From Rhodobacteraceae bacterium UBA6273 (GTDB lineage: Bacteria; Pseudomonadota; Alphaproteobacteria; Rhodobacterales; Rhodobacteraceae), in contig DJUV01000107.1 of NCBI GenBank assembly GCA_002440625.1, positions 1 to 22,818 of the forward strand: 22,818 nt of DNA, in the 5' to 3' direction. Every line of letters begins with the position of its first letter. Position 1 is the stretch's first letter. The translations under genes and the position numbers were made by a program. Positions 7,928 through 17,435 of this stretch are shown in pieces. The notes under the pieces are model-generated. The model had not been told where the DNA came from. It was given only the letters and a program-made list of their open reading frames with translations, and did not search any database.

Positions 7928-9024
7928 CAGCCGTCCTCCAGATGAAGCACGAGGGCCAGCGCCAGAAGCAGCGCCGCGACGGGCGGGCTCCAGGCGGCGG
8001 CGATCACCGGGATCTGCCCGTTCTCGCCAAGGACCTGGGCGAAGTTGCGCAAAAGGAAGATGGCAAAGCCCGCGACCACGGCAAGAAGCACCATCGTCCC
8101 GGTGCGGCCGGACCGGGCATGGCGCATGGTGAAGCCCGCCGCAACCAGCACCATCGCCGCCATCAGGAGCGGCAGCGCAAGTTCCATCTGGAGCCAGACA
8201 TTGTGCCTGCGGGCGGAGAAGCCCGCCTTTTCCAGACCGGCGATGAAGGTCGGCAACTGCCAGATCGGGATCGAGGAGGGAGTGCCGAAACTGTCCCTGA
8301 TCTGGTCGGGGGTCAGGTCGGACGCGATCCGCACAAGGTCCTGCCGGAGAGAGCCATGTTCAGGGTTGGTGCCCGGGCCAAACCGCCATTCCTTGGCGTT
8401 GCGGATCGCCCAGCTTCCGCCTTCGAGCGTCGCTTCATCGCCGTCGATGCGGCTCACCGGCCCGCTTTCCGGGGCGAAGGTGATGAAGCTGACGGTCTGG
8501 AACGTGGTTCCGTCGCCGCTCGTCCGGTCGGCGTGGATCACCGTCTGCCCGGTATCGCCGCCCTGCCTCAGCCAGATGCCTTCGCCCGACACCGACATGA
8601 CATTGTCGGCGCCAAGCCGGTAGCGGCTGGAAAGTTCCTCGTAGCGCTTCGAGGTGCCGGCAACCACCGGATTGAGGACCGCGACGGCCAGCGCGCCAAG
8701 CGCGAACGCGGCGAGGATCGGCGAGAGAAGCATCCTGAGCGCCGAGCGTCCGGCGGCGCGGATCACCACAAGTTCGGAGGATCGCGCCAGCGCCAGGAAA
8801 AGCCCGATCGCCGACAGGATCGCGATGAGCGGCAAGATCCGGTAAATCGTCGCCGGCACGTTCAGTAGCGCCAGTTCGGCGGTCTTGCCAAAGCCGAGAT
8901 CGGCGGAAGAGAAACGGCGCACCTGTTCGACCATCTCGATCAGATAGAGCACCGCGAAGAAGCCGCCGAAGACCATCAGGAACATCGTCAGGAAGCGGCG
9001 GGCGAGGTAGAGAGACAGGATCAT
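7927..9024 (-). CDS. lptG: LPS export ABC transporter permease LptG
   Basis: LptG is one of the two inner-membrane permeases of the LptB2FG machine that extracts LPS from the inner membrane and pushes it onto the LptC-LptA bridge. The 365-aa product (MILSLYLARRFLTMFLMVFGG...) has three N-terminal membrane segments (about 10-30, 60-80 and 100-120), a periplasmic jellyroll region, and three C-terminal membrane segments (about 283-300, 308-325 and 338-360). The ATG at 9022-9024 is chosen because it gives the canonical start and overlaps the lptF stop by 4 bp (ATGA); a longer reading from 9138 would run deep into lptF. The gene also overlaps lptD by one base. LptB and LptC are not in the window. 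Confidence 0.95.
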   Translation of the reverse strand: MILSLYLARRFLTMFLMVFGGFFAVLYLIEMVEQVRRFSSADLGFGKTAELALLNVPATIYRILPLIAILSAIGLFLALARSSELVVIRAAGRSALRMLLSPILAAFALGALAVAVLNPVVAGTSKRYEELSSRYRLGADNVMSVSGEGIWLRQGGDTGQTVIHADRTSGDGTTFQTVSFITFAPESGPVSRIDGDEATLEGGSWAIRNAKEWRFGPGTNPEHGSLRQDLVRIASDLTPDQIRDSFGTPSSIPIWQLPTFIAGLEKAGFSARRHNVWLQMELALPLLMAAMVLVAAGFTMRHARSGRTGTMVLLAVVAGFAIFLLRNFAQVLGENGQIPVIAAAWSPPVAALLLALALVLHLEDG

Positions 9025-10151
9025 GACGCCACCGCCAGCCCGGCGCCGCGCCGTATCCGCCGCGCGCGCCCCGAATAGAAGAGCATGGCCATCCCGAGGG
9101 CAAGCCCCGCAGCCTCGGGCCCGTAGACCGCCGGCCAAAGCTCGGGCGACTGGCGGATCGCACTTGCCGCCGCATTCACCAGAAGCTGCACGATGATGAG
9201 AAGCACCGTCGCCGCCGCGATCTGGCGCCAGAGGCCGAAACGGCTGAACCCGCCAAGAAGCAGCGTCGCAAAGCCGATGAGGGCCGAGACCAGTGGCAGG
9301 AACATCTGGCTGATCCGCTCATGTCCGGCGAAGATCAGCGCCTCGGGGGTGGTGTTCAGGCGCTCCACCTCAGACGGATCGGGCCAGAGCAGCGCCGGCG
9401 TCGCCATTTCGTCCATGCCGATGCGCCCGCCGGTGGCCGGGCCGATCAGCGCGCCGATATCGTAGGAGAAATCGGCAAAGCGTGTCACCGCGAGGGCATT
9501 GCTCGCCGGGGTCAGGCTTTGCGCCATGCCGTCGAACATGACGAGCTTCGGCCCGCTGTCGCTGCGCACCAGAAGCGCGCGCTCGGCGGTGTAGATGGTC
9601 TTGAACTCGGGCTTGCGCGAATCCGACAGGAAGACGTCCTGCAATTCACCAAGGGGCGAGATTTCGCGGATATAGAGGGTCAGCCCGGAAACCGGATGGA
9701 CGAAACCGCCCTCGATCAGGAAGCGCGCGGTGACATCCTGCGATATCTCGCTTTGCCGTTCGGCCAGGGTCACGCGGCTTGAGGGGACGAGGTAGTGGAC
9801 GAGGACCGCCATCATCAGCCCGACGACCACGCCGAAATAGAGAACCGGGCGCGCAAGGCGGAATGGCGAGAAGCCGGTGGCCTGCATCACGACCAGTTCG
9901 CTGTCCGACGACAGGCGGTTGGTGACGTAGACGGAGGCCACGAAGGCGGCCATCGGCAGCACAAGGCGGATCACGTTCGGCAGGGTGAGTGCGGTAAATT
10001 CAAGGAAGACCCAGGCCGACTGGCCGTCAGCGATAAGCTGGTCGAAAAGGATCACCGCGCGGTTGACCCAGTAGACCGCGACAAGGATCAGCGCGAAGAA
10101 CCCGAACAGCGTCAGAAGCTGCGACAGCATGTATCTGTCGAATCTGGACAC
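9021..10151 (-). CDS. lptF: LPS export ABC transporter permease LptF
   Basis: LptF pairs with LptG and the ATPase LptB in LPS extraction. The 376-aa product begins MSRFDRYMLSQLLTLFGFFA. The start codon is GTG (10149-10151), chosen because the RFDRY lead is typical of the family; an ATG seven codons later is the alternative. Membrane segments are at about 11-30, 55-77 and 102-122. A periplasmic domain follows, with FLIEGGFVHPVSGLTLYIRE, then three C-terminal segments around 270-360. It is the first gene of the lptF-lptG-lptD-surA-pdxA-rsmA group and diverges from pepA across 129 bp, so its promoter should lie there. I could not find a convincing -35/-10 pair. Confidence 0.95.
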   Translation of the reverse strand: MSRFDRYMLSQLLTLFGFFALILVAVYWVNRAVILFDQLIADGQSAWVFLEFTALTLPNVIRLVLPMAAFVASVYVTNRLSSDSELVVMQATGFSPFRLARPVLYFGVVVGLMMAVLVHYLVPSSRVTLAERQSEISQDVTARFLIEGGFVHPVSGLTLYIREISPLGELQDVFLSDSRKPEFKTIYTAERALLVRSDSGPKLVMFDGMAQSLTPASNALAVTRFADFSYDIGALIGPATGGRIGMDEMATPALLWPDPSEVERLNTTPEALIFAGHERISQMFLPLVSALIGFATLLLGGFSRFGLWRQIAAATVLLIIVQLLVNAAASAIRQSPELWPAVYGPEAAGLALGMAMLFYSGRARRIRRGAGLAVAS

Positions 10152-10280
10152 GCCCCGGCCTTTCCGTTTCTTGTTCTGCTCCGATCTTTCCTAACCCATG
10201 TGCGCGGGCGCGAAAACTCATATCTGGCCAAGCCCGGCCGTGGCGGCTAGGGTCCCGGCGGAACGATGCCGGAGGATCAC

Positions 10281-11749
<1,469 letters not shown>

Positions 11750-11750
<1 letters not shown>

Positions 11751-12223
11751 TGGGCAACGCGCTCTTCTACCACCTGACGCGCTCGCCGATGGAGGCGACG
11801 CTGCCGATGCTTTTGACCCGGTCGCTTGAGGCCGGGTGGCATGTGGTGGTCCGGGGTGTGGACCGGGGCCGGATGGACTGGCTCGACCAGAAACTCTGGG
11901 CCGGGCCGGAGGAGGGCTTCCTGCCGCACGGGTTGGTCGGCGGCAAGCATGACGCCGCCCAGCCCGTCCTCTTGACGACCGGGCCGGAGATGCCCAATGC
12001 CGCGCAATGCCTGATGTCGGTCGACGGGGCGGCGGTGGACCCTGCGGAATGCGCCCCCCTCGAACGGGTCTGCGTGATCTTCGACGGCAACGATCCCGCC
12101 GCCGTCGAAACCGCGCGCGACCAGTGGAAGGCGCTCACCGGCGCCGGCATTCCTGCGCAGTACTGGAGCGAGGAAAGCGGGCGCTGGCAGAAGAAGGCGG
12201 AAAGCGGCGGCGCCGGGGGTTGA
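11750..12223 (+). CDS. holC: DNA polymerase III chi subunit HolC
   Basis: HolC (chi) links the clamp loader to single-strand-binding protein in the replisome. The 157-aa product shows the family pattern: FYHLTRSPMEATLPMLLTRSLEAGWHVVVR at the start, MDWLDQKLWAGPEEGFLPHG, then VCVIFDGND and ARDQWKALTGAGIPAQYWSEESGRWQKK at the end. Length is close to E. coli chi (147 aa). Its ATG overlaps the pepA stop by one base, so the two genes are coupled; pepA-holC is a common pairing in Proteobacteria. The psi partner (HolD) of E. coli is generally not found in alphaproteobacteria, so chi probably works without it. That last point is from general knowledge, not from this sequence. Confidence 0.9.
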
Positions 12224-12234
12224 GGCGCCCCCGG
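12213..12234 (+). terminator. GC-rich hairpin at the end of holC
   Basis: CCGGGGG (12213-12219) pairs perfectly with CCCCCGG (12228-12234) around an 8-nt loop that includes the holC stop codon. The stem is very stable, but no T-run follows, so it may slow RNA decay or aid termination only with help. It separates pepA-holC from the LysE-type gene. Confidence 0.35.
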
Positions 12235-12311
12235 GCATGATCGGTGTCAAGGCGGGGCTCTCAAATCCGCTCTATCCGGCGTAGAGAACGGGAAACCGGA
12301 ACCTTGGCCAC

Positions 12312-12884
12312 ATGACCTTCGACACCTTCCTTTTCGCAATCGGCGCGCTTCTGCTCGCGCCCGGCCCCACCAATACGCTGATTGGGCTTGCCGGCGCGCG
12401 CAGCGGGCTCAGCGGTGTTGTCCGCCTGCTGCCGGTGGAGCTTGCCGGCTATCTGACAACGATCCTGCCCCTCGTCTGGCTCGGGCAGGGGCTCATCCAG
12501 CAATGGCCTCTGGCGGCGGTCCTCCTGAAACTCGCCGCTGCGGCCTGGGTCATGGTGCTGGCATTCCGCCTCTGGGCCGCATCCGGCAATCCCACCGACA
12601 ATGCGGTGGTCTCGGCGTGGCGGATCTACGTCACCACGGCGCTGAACCCCAAGGCGCTGGTCTTCGGCCTCGTGCTCCTGCCCGGTGCCTCCGATCCGGC
12701 CTTCGCCGCGCGTATCGCCGCCTTCTCGGGCATGGTCGTCGGCGTGGCGATCCTCTGGGGCATGGCCGGAAAACTGGTGCAGGCGGGTGGCGGAAGCGGC
12801 CGGTTCAGGCTGATCCAGCGTGTCGCCTCGGTCTGGCTCGCGGTCGTCGCCGTGACGCTGGTTGCGGGCGTCGTCAGCGCCTGA
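12312..12884 (+). CDS. LysE family exporter
   Basis: The 190-aa product is a small integral membrane protein with five to six hydrophobic segments. It begins MTFDTFLFAIGALLLAPGPTNTLIGLAGAR; the APGPTN segment at 16-21 near the end of the first helix is the hallmark of the LysE/RhtB superfamily of amino-acid and metabolite exporters. The central TTALNPKALVFGLVLLPG matches the conserved NPK segment of the fourth helix region. Substrate cannot be told from the sequence. The Shine-Dalgarno sequence is weak (GGAACC about 13 nt upstream). The 3' end overlaps the 3' end of the convergent protease gene by 11 bp. Confidence 0.85.
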   Translation: MTFDTFLFAIGALLLAPGPTNTLIGLAGARSGLSGVVRLLPVELAGYLTTILPLVWLGQGLIQQWPLAAVLLKLAAAAWVMVLAFRLWAASGNPTDNAVVSAWRIYVTTALNPKALVFGLVLLPGASDPAFAARIAAFSGMVVGVAILWGMAGKLVQAGGGSGRFRLIQRVASVWLAVVAVTLVAGVVSA

Positions 12885-13449
12885 GCGCCAGCCGGTCGCG
12901 GCTGACCGTCATCTCGAAGCGGCTGAGATAGCTCATCCCCAGTAGCGATGTGTCCATCTCGCCGCCATTGACCGAGGCGGCGATGTCTTCGTCCACCATC
13001 CCTTCAAGATCGAAACGGGCGATGCGGACGGGGGCGGTCGGCACCGCGCCATTGGCGGTCATGGCGGTGCCGAGGAAATTGAGGCTCGCCGGATCGAAAC
13101 CCGCGCGTTCGGCATCGCGGCCACTCAGGACGATGGTCGAAGCGCCGGTGTCGACGACAAAGCGCACCTCGGCATCGTTCACCCTTGCCGTCACATAGAA
13201 ATGCCCATCGTCGGAGACGGGAACCTCGATCCCGCCGTCCGTGACCACCGCCTGCGTCGGCCGGACCGCATGGCGGATCGTCGGCCAGAGCCCGGCGATG
13301 GCGATGGCGCCCAAAAAGATCAGCCCCCAGATCGCCGCCTGATGCAGCACCTTGCCAAGGTTCTTGCGGCTTTCGACAAGGGCATAGCCGCCGACCACGA
13401 TCAGCAAAAGGACAAGGTAGACGAAGCGGGGAAAATCGTTCGGGTCCAT
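12874..13449 (-). CDS. Membrane-anchored retropepsin-like aspartic protease (TIGR02281 type)
   Basis: The 191-aa product has two N-terminal hydrophobic segments (about 8-24 and 38-56) and then a single retropepsin-like domain with FVVDTGASTIVLS (catalytic D100-T-G) and a C-terminal hydrophobic SLLGMSYLSRFEM. One DTG motif per chain means it should work as a homodimer, as in clan AA. The family includes the Caulobacter protease PerP, but orthology is not established here and the substrate is unknown. The two segments suggest anchoring in the inner membrane; which side the protease faces cannot be proven from the sequence. It begins 4 bp after the MarC-family gene stops and is probably co-transcribed with it. 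Confidence 0.85.
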   Translation of the reverse strand: MDPNDFPRFVYLVLLLIVVGGYALVESRKNLGKVLHQAAIWGLIFLGAIAIAGLWPTIRHAVRPTQAVVTDGGIEVPVSDDGHFYVTARVNDAEVRFVVDTGASTIVLSGRDAERAGFDPASLNFLGTAMTANGAVPTAPVRIARFDLEGMVDEDIAASVNGGEMDTSLLGMSYLSRFEMTVSRDRLALRR

Positions 13450-13453
13450 GGAC

Positions 13454-14071
13454 CTAGAGGAACCCGGTTCCGCGGATGCCGTCCAGCACGAATTGCACGG
13501 AAAGTGCTGCCAGCAGCATCCCCAGAAGCCGGGTTATGACGACGATGCCGGTTCTTCCTAGAAGCCGTTCGATGAACCCGGCTGCAAGGAACATCAGGAA
13601 GGCCGAGATGATGACGACAACCATCACCAGATGGATGATGAGCGTATGGGCGATCCCGGTCGCGGGGGTGTTGTTGACGAGAAGGATCATCGTGGTGAAG
13701 GCGCCGGGGCCGGCCAGAAGCGGCGTGGCGAGCGGAAACACTGACGGGTCGTGATGCGCCTCGGCCTGCTGCCCCTCGCGCCGCTGGGTGCGCCGTTCGA
13801 AAAGCATGTCGAGCGCGGTGATGAAGAGGAGAAGCCCGCCCGAGATGCGGAAGGCGGGCATCGAGATGCCGATGGTATTCAGAAGCGTATCGCCAAACAG
13901 ACCGAAGAGTGTCAGCAGGCCGGCAGCGATCAGGCAGGCGCGGAGGCCGATGGTGGTGCGCTGCGCCTGCGTCATGCCCCGCGTCAGCGCGATGAACAGG
14001 GGCACCAGCGCGATGGGGTCGATGATCACGAAAAGCGTGACGAAGGCGGTGAAGTAGAACTGCGGTTCCAT
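13454..14071 (-). CDS. MarC family integral membrane protein
   Basis: The 205-aa product begins MEPQFYFTAFVTLFVIIDPIALVPLFIALTRG and continues with GGLLLFITALDMLF and VFPLATPLLAGPGAFTTMILL, the signature segments of the MarC family (six membrane spans; the DP and PLLAGPGA motifs are visible). The family was once linked to multiple antibiotic resistance, but that role was later questioned, so no transport function is assigned. The ATG at 14069-14071 is chosen because it gives the usual N terminus; the frame runs open upstream to 14179 but that stretch is arginine-rich and overlaps the ABC-F gene. A central charged loop (FERRTQRREGQQAEAHH) faces one side of the membrane. It lies between the ABC-F and protease genes on the same strand. 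Confidence 0.9.
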   Translation of the reverse strand: MEPQFYFTAFVTLFVIIDPIALVPLFIALTRGMTQAQRTTIGLRACLIAAGLLTLFGLFGDTLLNTIGISMPAFRISGGLLLFITALDMLFERRTQRREGQQAEAHHDPSVFPLATPLLAGPGAFTTMILLVNNTPATGIAHTLIIHLVMVVVIISAFLMFLAAGFIERLLGRTGIVVITRLLGMLLAALSVQFVLDGIRGTGFL

Positions 14072-14159
14072 CCTGGGCGTCCGTCCCGTTACGCCCTCAC
14101 TTGGTCGCCAACCCGCCCGCGCAATGCAAGCGATTTCTCGCCTGCCTTGCGCCGCCGTC

Positions 14160-16004
14160 TTACGCCTCCGCCGCCTCAAGCTTTTCCGCCGCCTTGACCC
14201 AAAGGTCCTCGGCGCGGTCGAGGCCTTCCATCACCTCGGCATATTTCTTCTGCCAGACGACGGCCTCTTCCGGGCGCTCGTATAGCTCGGGCTTGGCCAG
14301 CTTCGTCGCCAATTGGTCACGCATCCCGTTCAGCTTCGCCAGCCGCTCCTCGCATTTGCGGACCTCGGCGCGGAGCGCCAGCATTGCTTCGCGCGACGGG
14401 CGCGGCGCCTTGTCCTTCGGCTTTTCGGCGGGCTTCGCCGGCTCGTCACCGGCCAGAAGCTCGGCCCGGTAGCTTTCGAGGTCCCCCTCATAGGGCGTCA
14501 CCGCGCCGCCCTTCACCAGCCAGAGCCGGTCGGCGACAAGGCCGAGAAGGTGCATGTCGTGGCTGACGAGGATCACCGCGCCGGAATATTCGGTCAGCGC
14601 CGTCACCAAAGCCTCGCGGCTTTCGATGTCGAGGTGGTTCGTCGGTTCGTCGAGGATCAGAAGATGCGGCGCGTCGAGGGTCGCCAGGAGCAGCGAAAGC
14701 CGCGCCTTCTGCCCGCCCGAGAGCCGCGCGACAACGGTATCGGCCTGATCGGCGCCCAGCCCAAAGCCCGCGAGCCGCGCCCGCAGCTTCGGCTGGCCCT
14801 CATTCGGGCGCAGGCGCTGGATGTGCTGCAAGGGCGTCTCGTCGATATAAAGCTCATCGACCTGATGCTGCGCGAAATAGCCGATCCTCAGCTTCGAGGA
14901 CCGCACGATCTGGCCGCCCGCCGGGGCAAGCTTCCCGGCGAGCAGCTTCGAGAGCGTCGACTTGCCCTCGCCGTTCTTGCCCAGAAGCGCGATGCGGTCG
15001 TCCTGGTCAATGCGAAGGCTGAGGCGCCTCAGCACCGGCGGGCCGTCATAGCCGACGGCGACGCCTTCCATGTTGATGATCGGCGGCGACAGCTGTTCCG
15101 GCTCGGGGAAGGTGAAGACGACCTTCTTCGCCTCTTCTGGTGCCAGGATCGGCGACATCTTTTCCAGCATCTTCACCCGGCTCTGCGCCTGCACGGCTTT
15201 GGATGCCTTGGCCTTGAAGCGGTCGACGAAGCTTTGCAGATGCTCGCGCCGCGCCGCCTGCTTCTTGGCCTCCGCCGCCTGCACCGCGCGCTGTTCGGCG
15301 CGCTGGCGGGCGAACTGGTCGTAAGGCCCGTTCCAGAAGGTCAGCTTGCGGTTCTCCAGATGCAGGATGCCGCCCACGGCGCGGTTCAAGAGGCCCCGAT
15401 CGTGGCTGATGATGATGACGGTATGCGGGTACTTCGCGAGATAGCTTTCCAGCCAGAGCGCGCCCTCAAGGTCAAGGTAGTTGGTCGGTTCGTCCAGAAG
15501 CAGCAGATCGGGCTGGGCGAAAAGCACCCCCGCCAGCGCCACCCGCATCCGCCAACCGCCGGAAAAGTCCGAACAGGGCCGGCGCTGTTCCTCAAGGTCA
15601 AAACCAAGCCCCTTGAGGATCGCCGAGGCGCGGCCCTCCGCCGACCATGCATCGATATCGGCCAGCCGGTGCTGGATATCGGCGATCCGGTGCGGATCAT
15701 GCGCCGTCTCGGCTTCGGCCAGAAGCGATGCCCGCTCCTCATCCGCCGCCAGCACGGTATCGAGAAGCGAGACCGAGGAGGATGGCACCTCCTGCGCTAC
15801 GCCGCCGATCCGGGTGCGCTGGGGCAGGTGGATCGAACCGCCTTCAAGGGCCAGCTCCCCCCGGATCAACCGGAAGAGCGTGGTCTTGCCCGCGCCATTG
15901 GCGCCGACGAGGCCGACCTTGTGGCCGGCGGGGATGGCAGCCGAGGCGCTGTCGAACAGCGGCCGGCCTTCGACCGAATAGGTGATATCGCGGATTCTGA
16001 GCAT
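14160..16004 (-). CDS. yheS: ABC-F family ATPase, YheS type
   Basis: ABC-F proteins are soluble twin-ATPase proteins that act on ribosomes rather than as transporters. The 614-aa product has two ABC domains: Walker A GANGAGKTT (34-42), signature SGGWRMR (148-154) and Walker B LLLLDEPTNYLD (167-178); then Walker A GKNGEGKST (342-350), signature SGGQKAR (429-435) and Walker B LLILDEPTNHLD (448-459). The linker between them (about 225-300), with KAKASKAVQAQSRVKMLEKM, is the P-site tRNA-interaction motif region. The C terminus (about 520-614) is a charged, probably coiled-coil extension. Sequence along the whole length, including DFSGGWRMR and GYFAQHQ, resembles E. coli YheS more than Uup or EttA. 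It is divergent from ndk. Confidence 0.9.
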   Translation of the reverse strand: MLRIRDITYSVEGRPLFDSASAAIPAGHKVGLVGANGAGKTTLFRLIRGELALEGGSIHLPQRTRIGGVAQEVPSSSVSLLDTVLAADEERASLLAEAETAHDPHRIADIQHRLADIDAWSAEGRASAILKGLGFDLEEQRRPCSDFSGGWRMRVALAGVLFAQPDLLLLDEPTNYLDLEGALWLESYLAKYPHTVIIISHDRGLLNRAVGGILHLENRKLTFWNGPYDQFARQRAEQRAVQAAEAKKQAARREHLQSFVDRFKAKASKAVQAQSRVKMLEKMSPILAPEEAKKVVFTFPEPEQLSPPIINMEGVAVGYDGPPVLRRLSLRIDQDDRIALLGKNGEGKSTLSKLLAGKLAPAGGQIVRSSKLRIGYFAQHQVDELYIDETPLQHIQRLRPNEGQPKLRARLAGFGLGADQADTVVARLSGGQKARLSLLLATLDAPHLLILDEPTNHLDIESREALVTALTEYSGAVILVSHDMHLLGLVADRLWLVKGGAVTPYEGDLESYRAELLAGDEPAKPAEKPKDKAPRPSREAMLALRAEVRKCEERLAKLNGMRDQLATKLAKPELYERPEEAVVWQKKYAEVMEGLDRAEDLWVKAAEKLEAAEA

Positions 16005-16064
16005 GGCCGCCCTCTAGCAGAGCCTTTGCGGCGCGAAAAGCACCCTCCCATTCATCTTGCCGGC

Positions 16065-16083
16065 AAATACCTCCGCCGGAGGC
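16065..16083. repeat. AAATAC + palindrome element (yheS-ndk intergenic)
   Basis: AAATAC is followed by CCTCCG-C-CGGAGG (16070-16082), a perfect 6-bp inverted repeat about one base. It shares its layout, and the AAATACC lead, with the element at 3319-3335. It lies in the 196-bp divergent region between the ABC-F and ndk genes, so it could be a regulatory or structural repeat. Function unknown. Confidence 0.5.
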
Positions 16084-16200
16084 TTCCGCCGCCACCGCCC
16101 GCGACCGCCTTTTCAATCCCGCGCGCCCGTGCTAGCAGGCCCGCGATCCAATCTGCCGGGCGACCGGCCCCGAAACCAACCTGACACAAAGGCACATGAC

Positions 16201-16623
16201 ATGGCGATCGAACGCACGCTTTCCATCATCAAACCCGACGCGACCCGCCGCAACCTCACCGGCAAGATCAATGCCAAGTTCGAGGAAGCGGGCCTGCGCA
16301 TCGTCGCGCAGAAGCGCCTGCACCTCTCGACCGCGCAGGCCGGCAGGTTCTACGAGGTCCACAAGGAGCGCCCCTTCTACGGTGAGCTTGTGGAGTTCAT
16401 GGCGTCCGAGCCGGTCGTCGTTCAGGTTCTGGAAGGCGAAAGCGCCATCGCGAAGAACCGTGAAGTGATGGGCGCCACCAACCCGGCCAACGCCGACGCG
16501 GGCACCATCCGCAAGGAATTCGCCCTCTCGGTCGGTGAAAACTCGGTCCACGGTTCGGATGCGCCGGAAACCGCAGCGGTCGAGATCGCCTATTTCTTCT
16601 CGGGTCTCGAGCTGGTCGGCTGA
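16201..16623 (+). CDS. ndk: Nucleoside diphosphate kinase
   Basis: Ndk moves the terminal phosphate of ATP onto other (d)NDPs through a phosphohistidine intermediate, keeping nucleotide pools balanced. The 140-aa product is full length. It starts [19 protein letters not shown] and carries the active-site histidine H117 in NSVHGSD, with the nucleotide-site segments [12 protein letters not shown] (56-67), VLEGE and [18 protein letters not shown]. The ATG at 16201 gives the family start and has AAAGG about 9 nt upstream; a longer in-frame reading from 16057 would run through non-family sequence. It is a single-gene unit closed by a strong terminator just downstream. Confidence 0.97.
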   Translation: MAIERTLSIIKPDATRRNLTGKINAKFEEAGLRIVAQKRLHLSTAQAGRFYEVHKERPFYGELVEFMASEPVVVQVLEGESAIAKNREVMGATNPANADAGTIRKEFALSVGENSVHGSDAPETAAVEIAYFFSGLELVG

Positions 16624-16642
16624 ACCGGACCGTCGGCATCGC

Positions 16643-16670
16643 AAAAGGCCGCCTCTGGGCGGCCTTTTTT
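16643..16670 (+). terminator. Intrinsic terminator after ndk
   Basis: AAAAGGCCGCC (16643-16653) pairs perfectly with GGCGGCCTTTT (16658-16668) around the loop TCTG, giving an 11-bp stem that runs into a six-T tract (16665-16670) followed by CTTT. It begins 19 bp after the ndk stop and is the only textbook intrinsic terminator in the window. Confidence 0.92.
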
Positions 16671-16735
16671 CTTTGGCGGCCAAAGTTTTGCCATGCCGAG
16701 GCGGTAGGCCGGGTCCCCGAAGGGAGGGGGCTGAC

Positions 16736-17419
16736 ATGTCCCTACGCAAGATCACTCTGGCTGTGCTGGCTGCGACGGCGGGCTTGAGCGCCTATGCGCT
16801 GCAGCCAGCGCCTGATCTGCGCGCGATGGTCGAGCCTTGCGCGAACTCCGCCTATTCTGCCGCGGCGCGTGTCTTGGCTTGCGAGACTTTGCTTGGCAAG
16901 CAAGTTTTCTCCCGCATCCAGCGATACCAGATCACGCAGTGGCAAGCCTATGCGTACTTCGATCAGTCGGACTGGGCAGGCGGGCAGCGCGTCGCGGCGC
17001 AGGCCATCGCATTGGAACCGGAACGACCGGGCGGCTATCGCCTCATGGCGCGGACCTTCGCGGCGCGAAAGGAATTCGGGCGCGCCGCGGAATCGCAGCA
17101 GATGGCGGTTGACCGCGATCCGGCGGATTACACGGCTTGGGCAAGCCTTCTCATGTATCTGATGGCTTCCGAACAGTTTGGCGAGGCTGAGGCAGTGCTG
17201 CAGCGCATGCCCGACTGGGATGAGAGCGACCCCAGCCGACTGTATATGCGGGGGCTTATCCGCTTGCAGGACCGAAACTTTGCCGGGACTGCTGCCGACG
17301 CGCGGCAAATTCTTGCAATGAACTCAGGCGACAGTAAAGGCCACTACCTTCGGCGTAAAATCTGCGAAGCCTCGGCCGCTGACTGCTGGACCTTGTCGCC
17401 CGACGACGCGGCGGAATGA
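16736..17419 (+). CDS. Exported TPR-repeat protein of unknown function
   Basis: The 227-aa product opens MSLRKITLAVLAATAGLSAYA, a signal peptide or membrane anchor. The rest is helical repeats of tetratricopeptide type from about residue 67 to 200: QWQAYAYFDQSDWAGGQRVAAQAIALEPERP, YRLMARTFAARKEFGRAAESQQMAVDRDP, and two weaker repeats. TPRs bind partner proteins; no partner is evident. Cysteines at 35, 49, 210 and 217 may pair in the periplasm. The ATG at 16736 follows a good AGGGAGGGGG Shine-Dalgarno sequence. Codons such as TTG, GCT, ACT, TCT, CAA and GTT are far more frequent than in neighbouring genes, which hints at weaker codon selection or transfer. It stands alone behind the ndk terminator and converges with the TfoX-type gene (16-bp gap). 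Confidence 0.8.
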   Translation: MSLRKITLAVLAATAGLSAYALQPAPDLRAMVEPCANSAYSAAARVLACETLLGKQVFSRIQRYQITQWQAYAYFDQSDWAGGQRVAAQAIALEPERPGGYRLMARTFAARKEFGRAAESQQMAVDRDPADYTAWASLLMYLMASEQFGEAEAVLQRMPDWDESDPSRLYMRGLIRLQDRNFAGTAADARQILAMNSGDSKGHYLRRKICEASAADCWTLSPDDAAE

Positions 17420-17435
17420 CCGACCAAAGCCCTTC

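Noticed and set aside
16110..16138. TTTTCA-N17-TAGCAG as an ndk promoter
   Set aside because: Both hexamers match the consensus poorly; the position is reasonable but the evidence is too thin to list.
14313..16184. Plus-strand open frame of 623 codons opposite the ABC-F gene
   Set aside because: Antisense to a clear ABC-F protein with all motifs intact; the translated frame is low complexity and rich in Arg, Gly and Ala with no recognisable domain.
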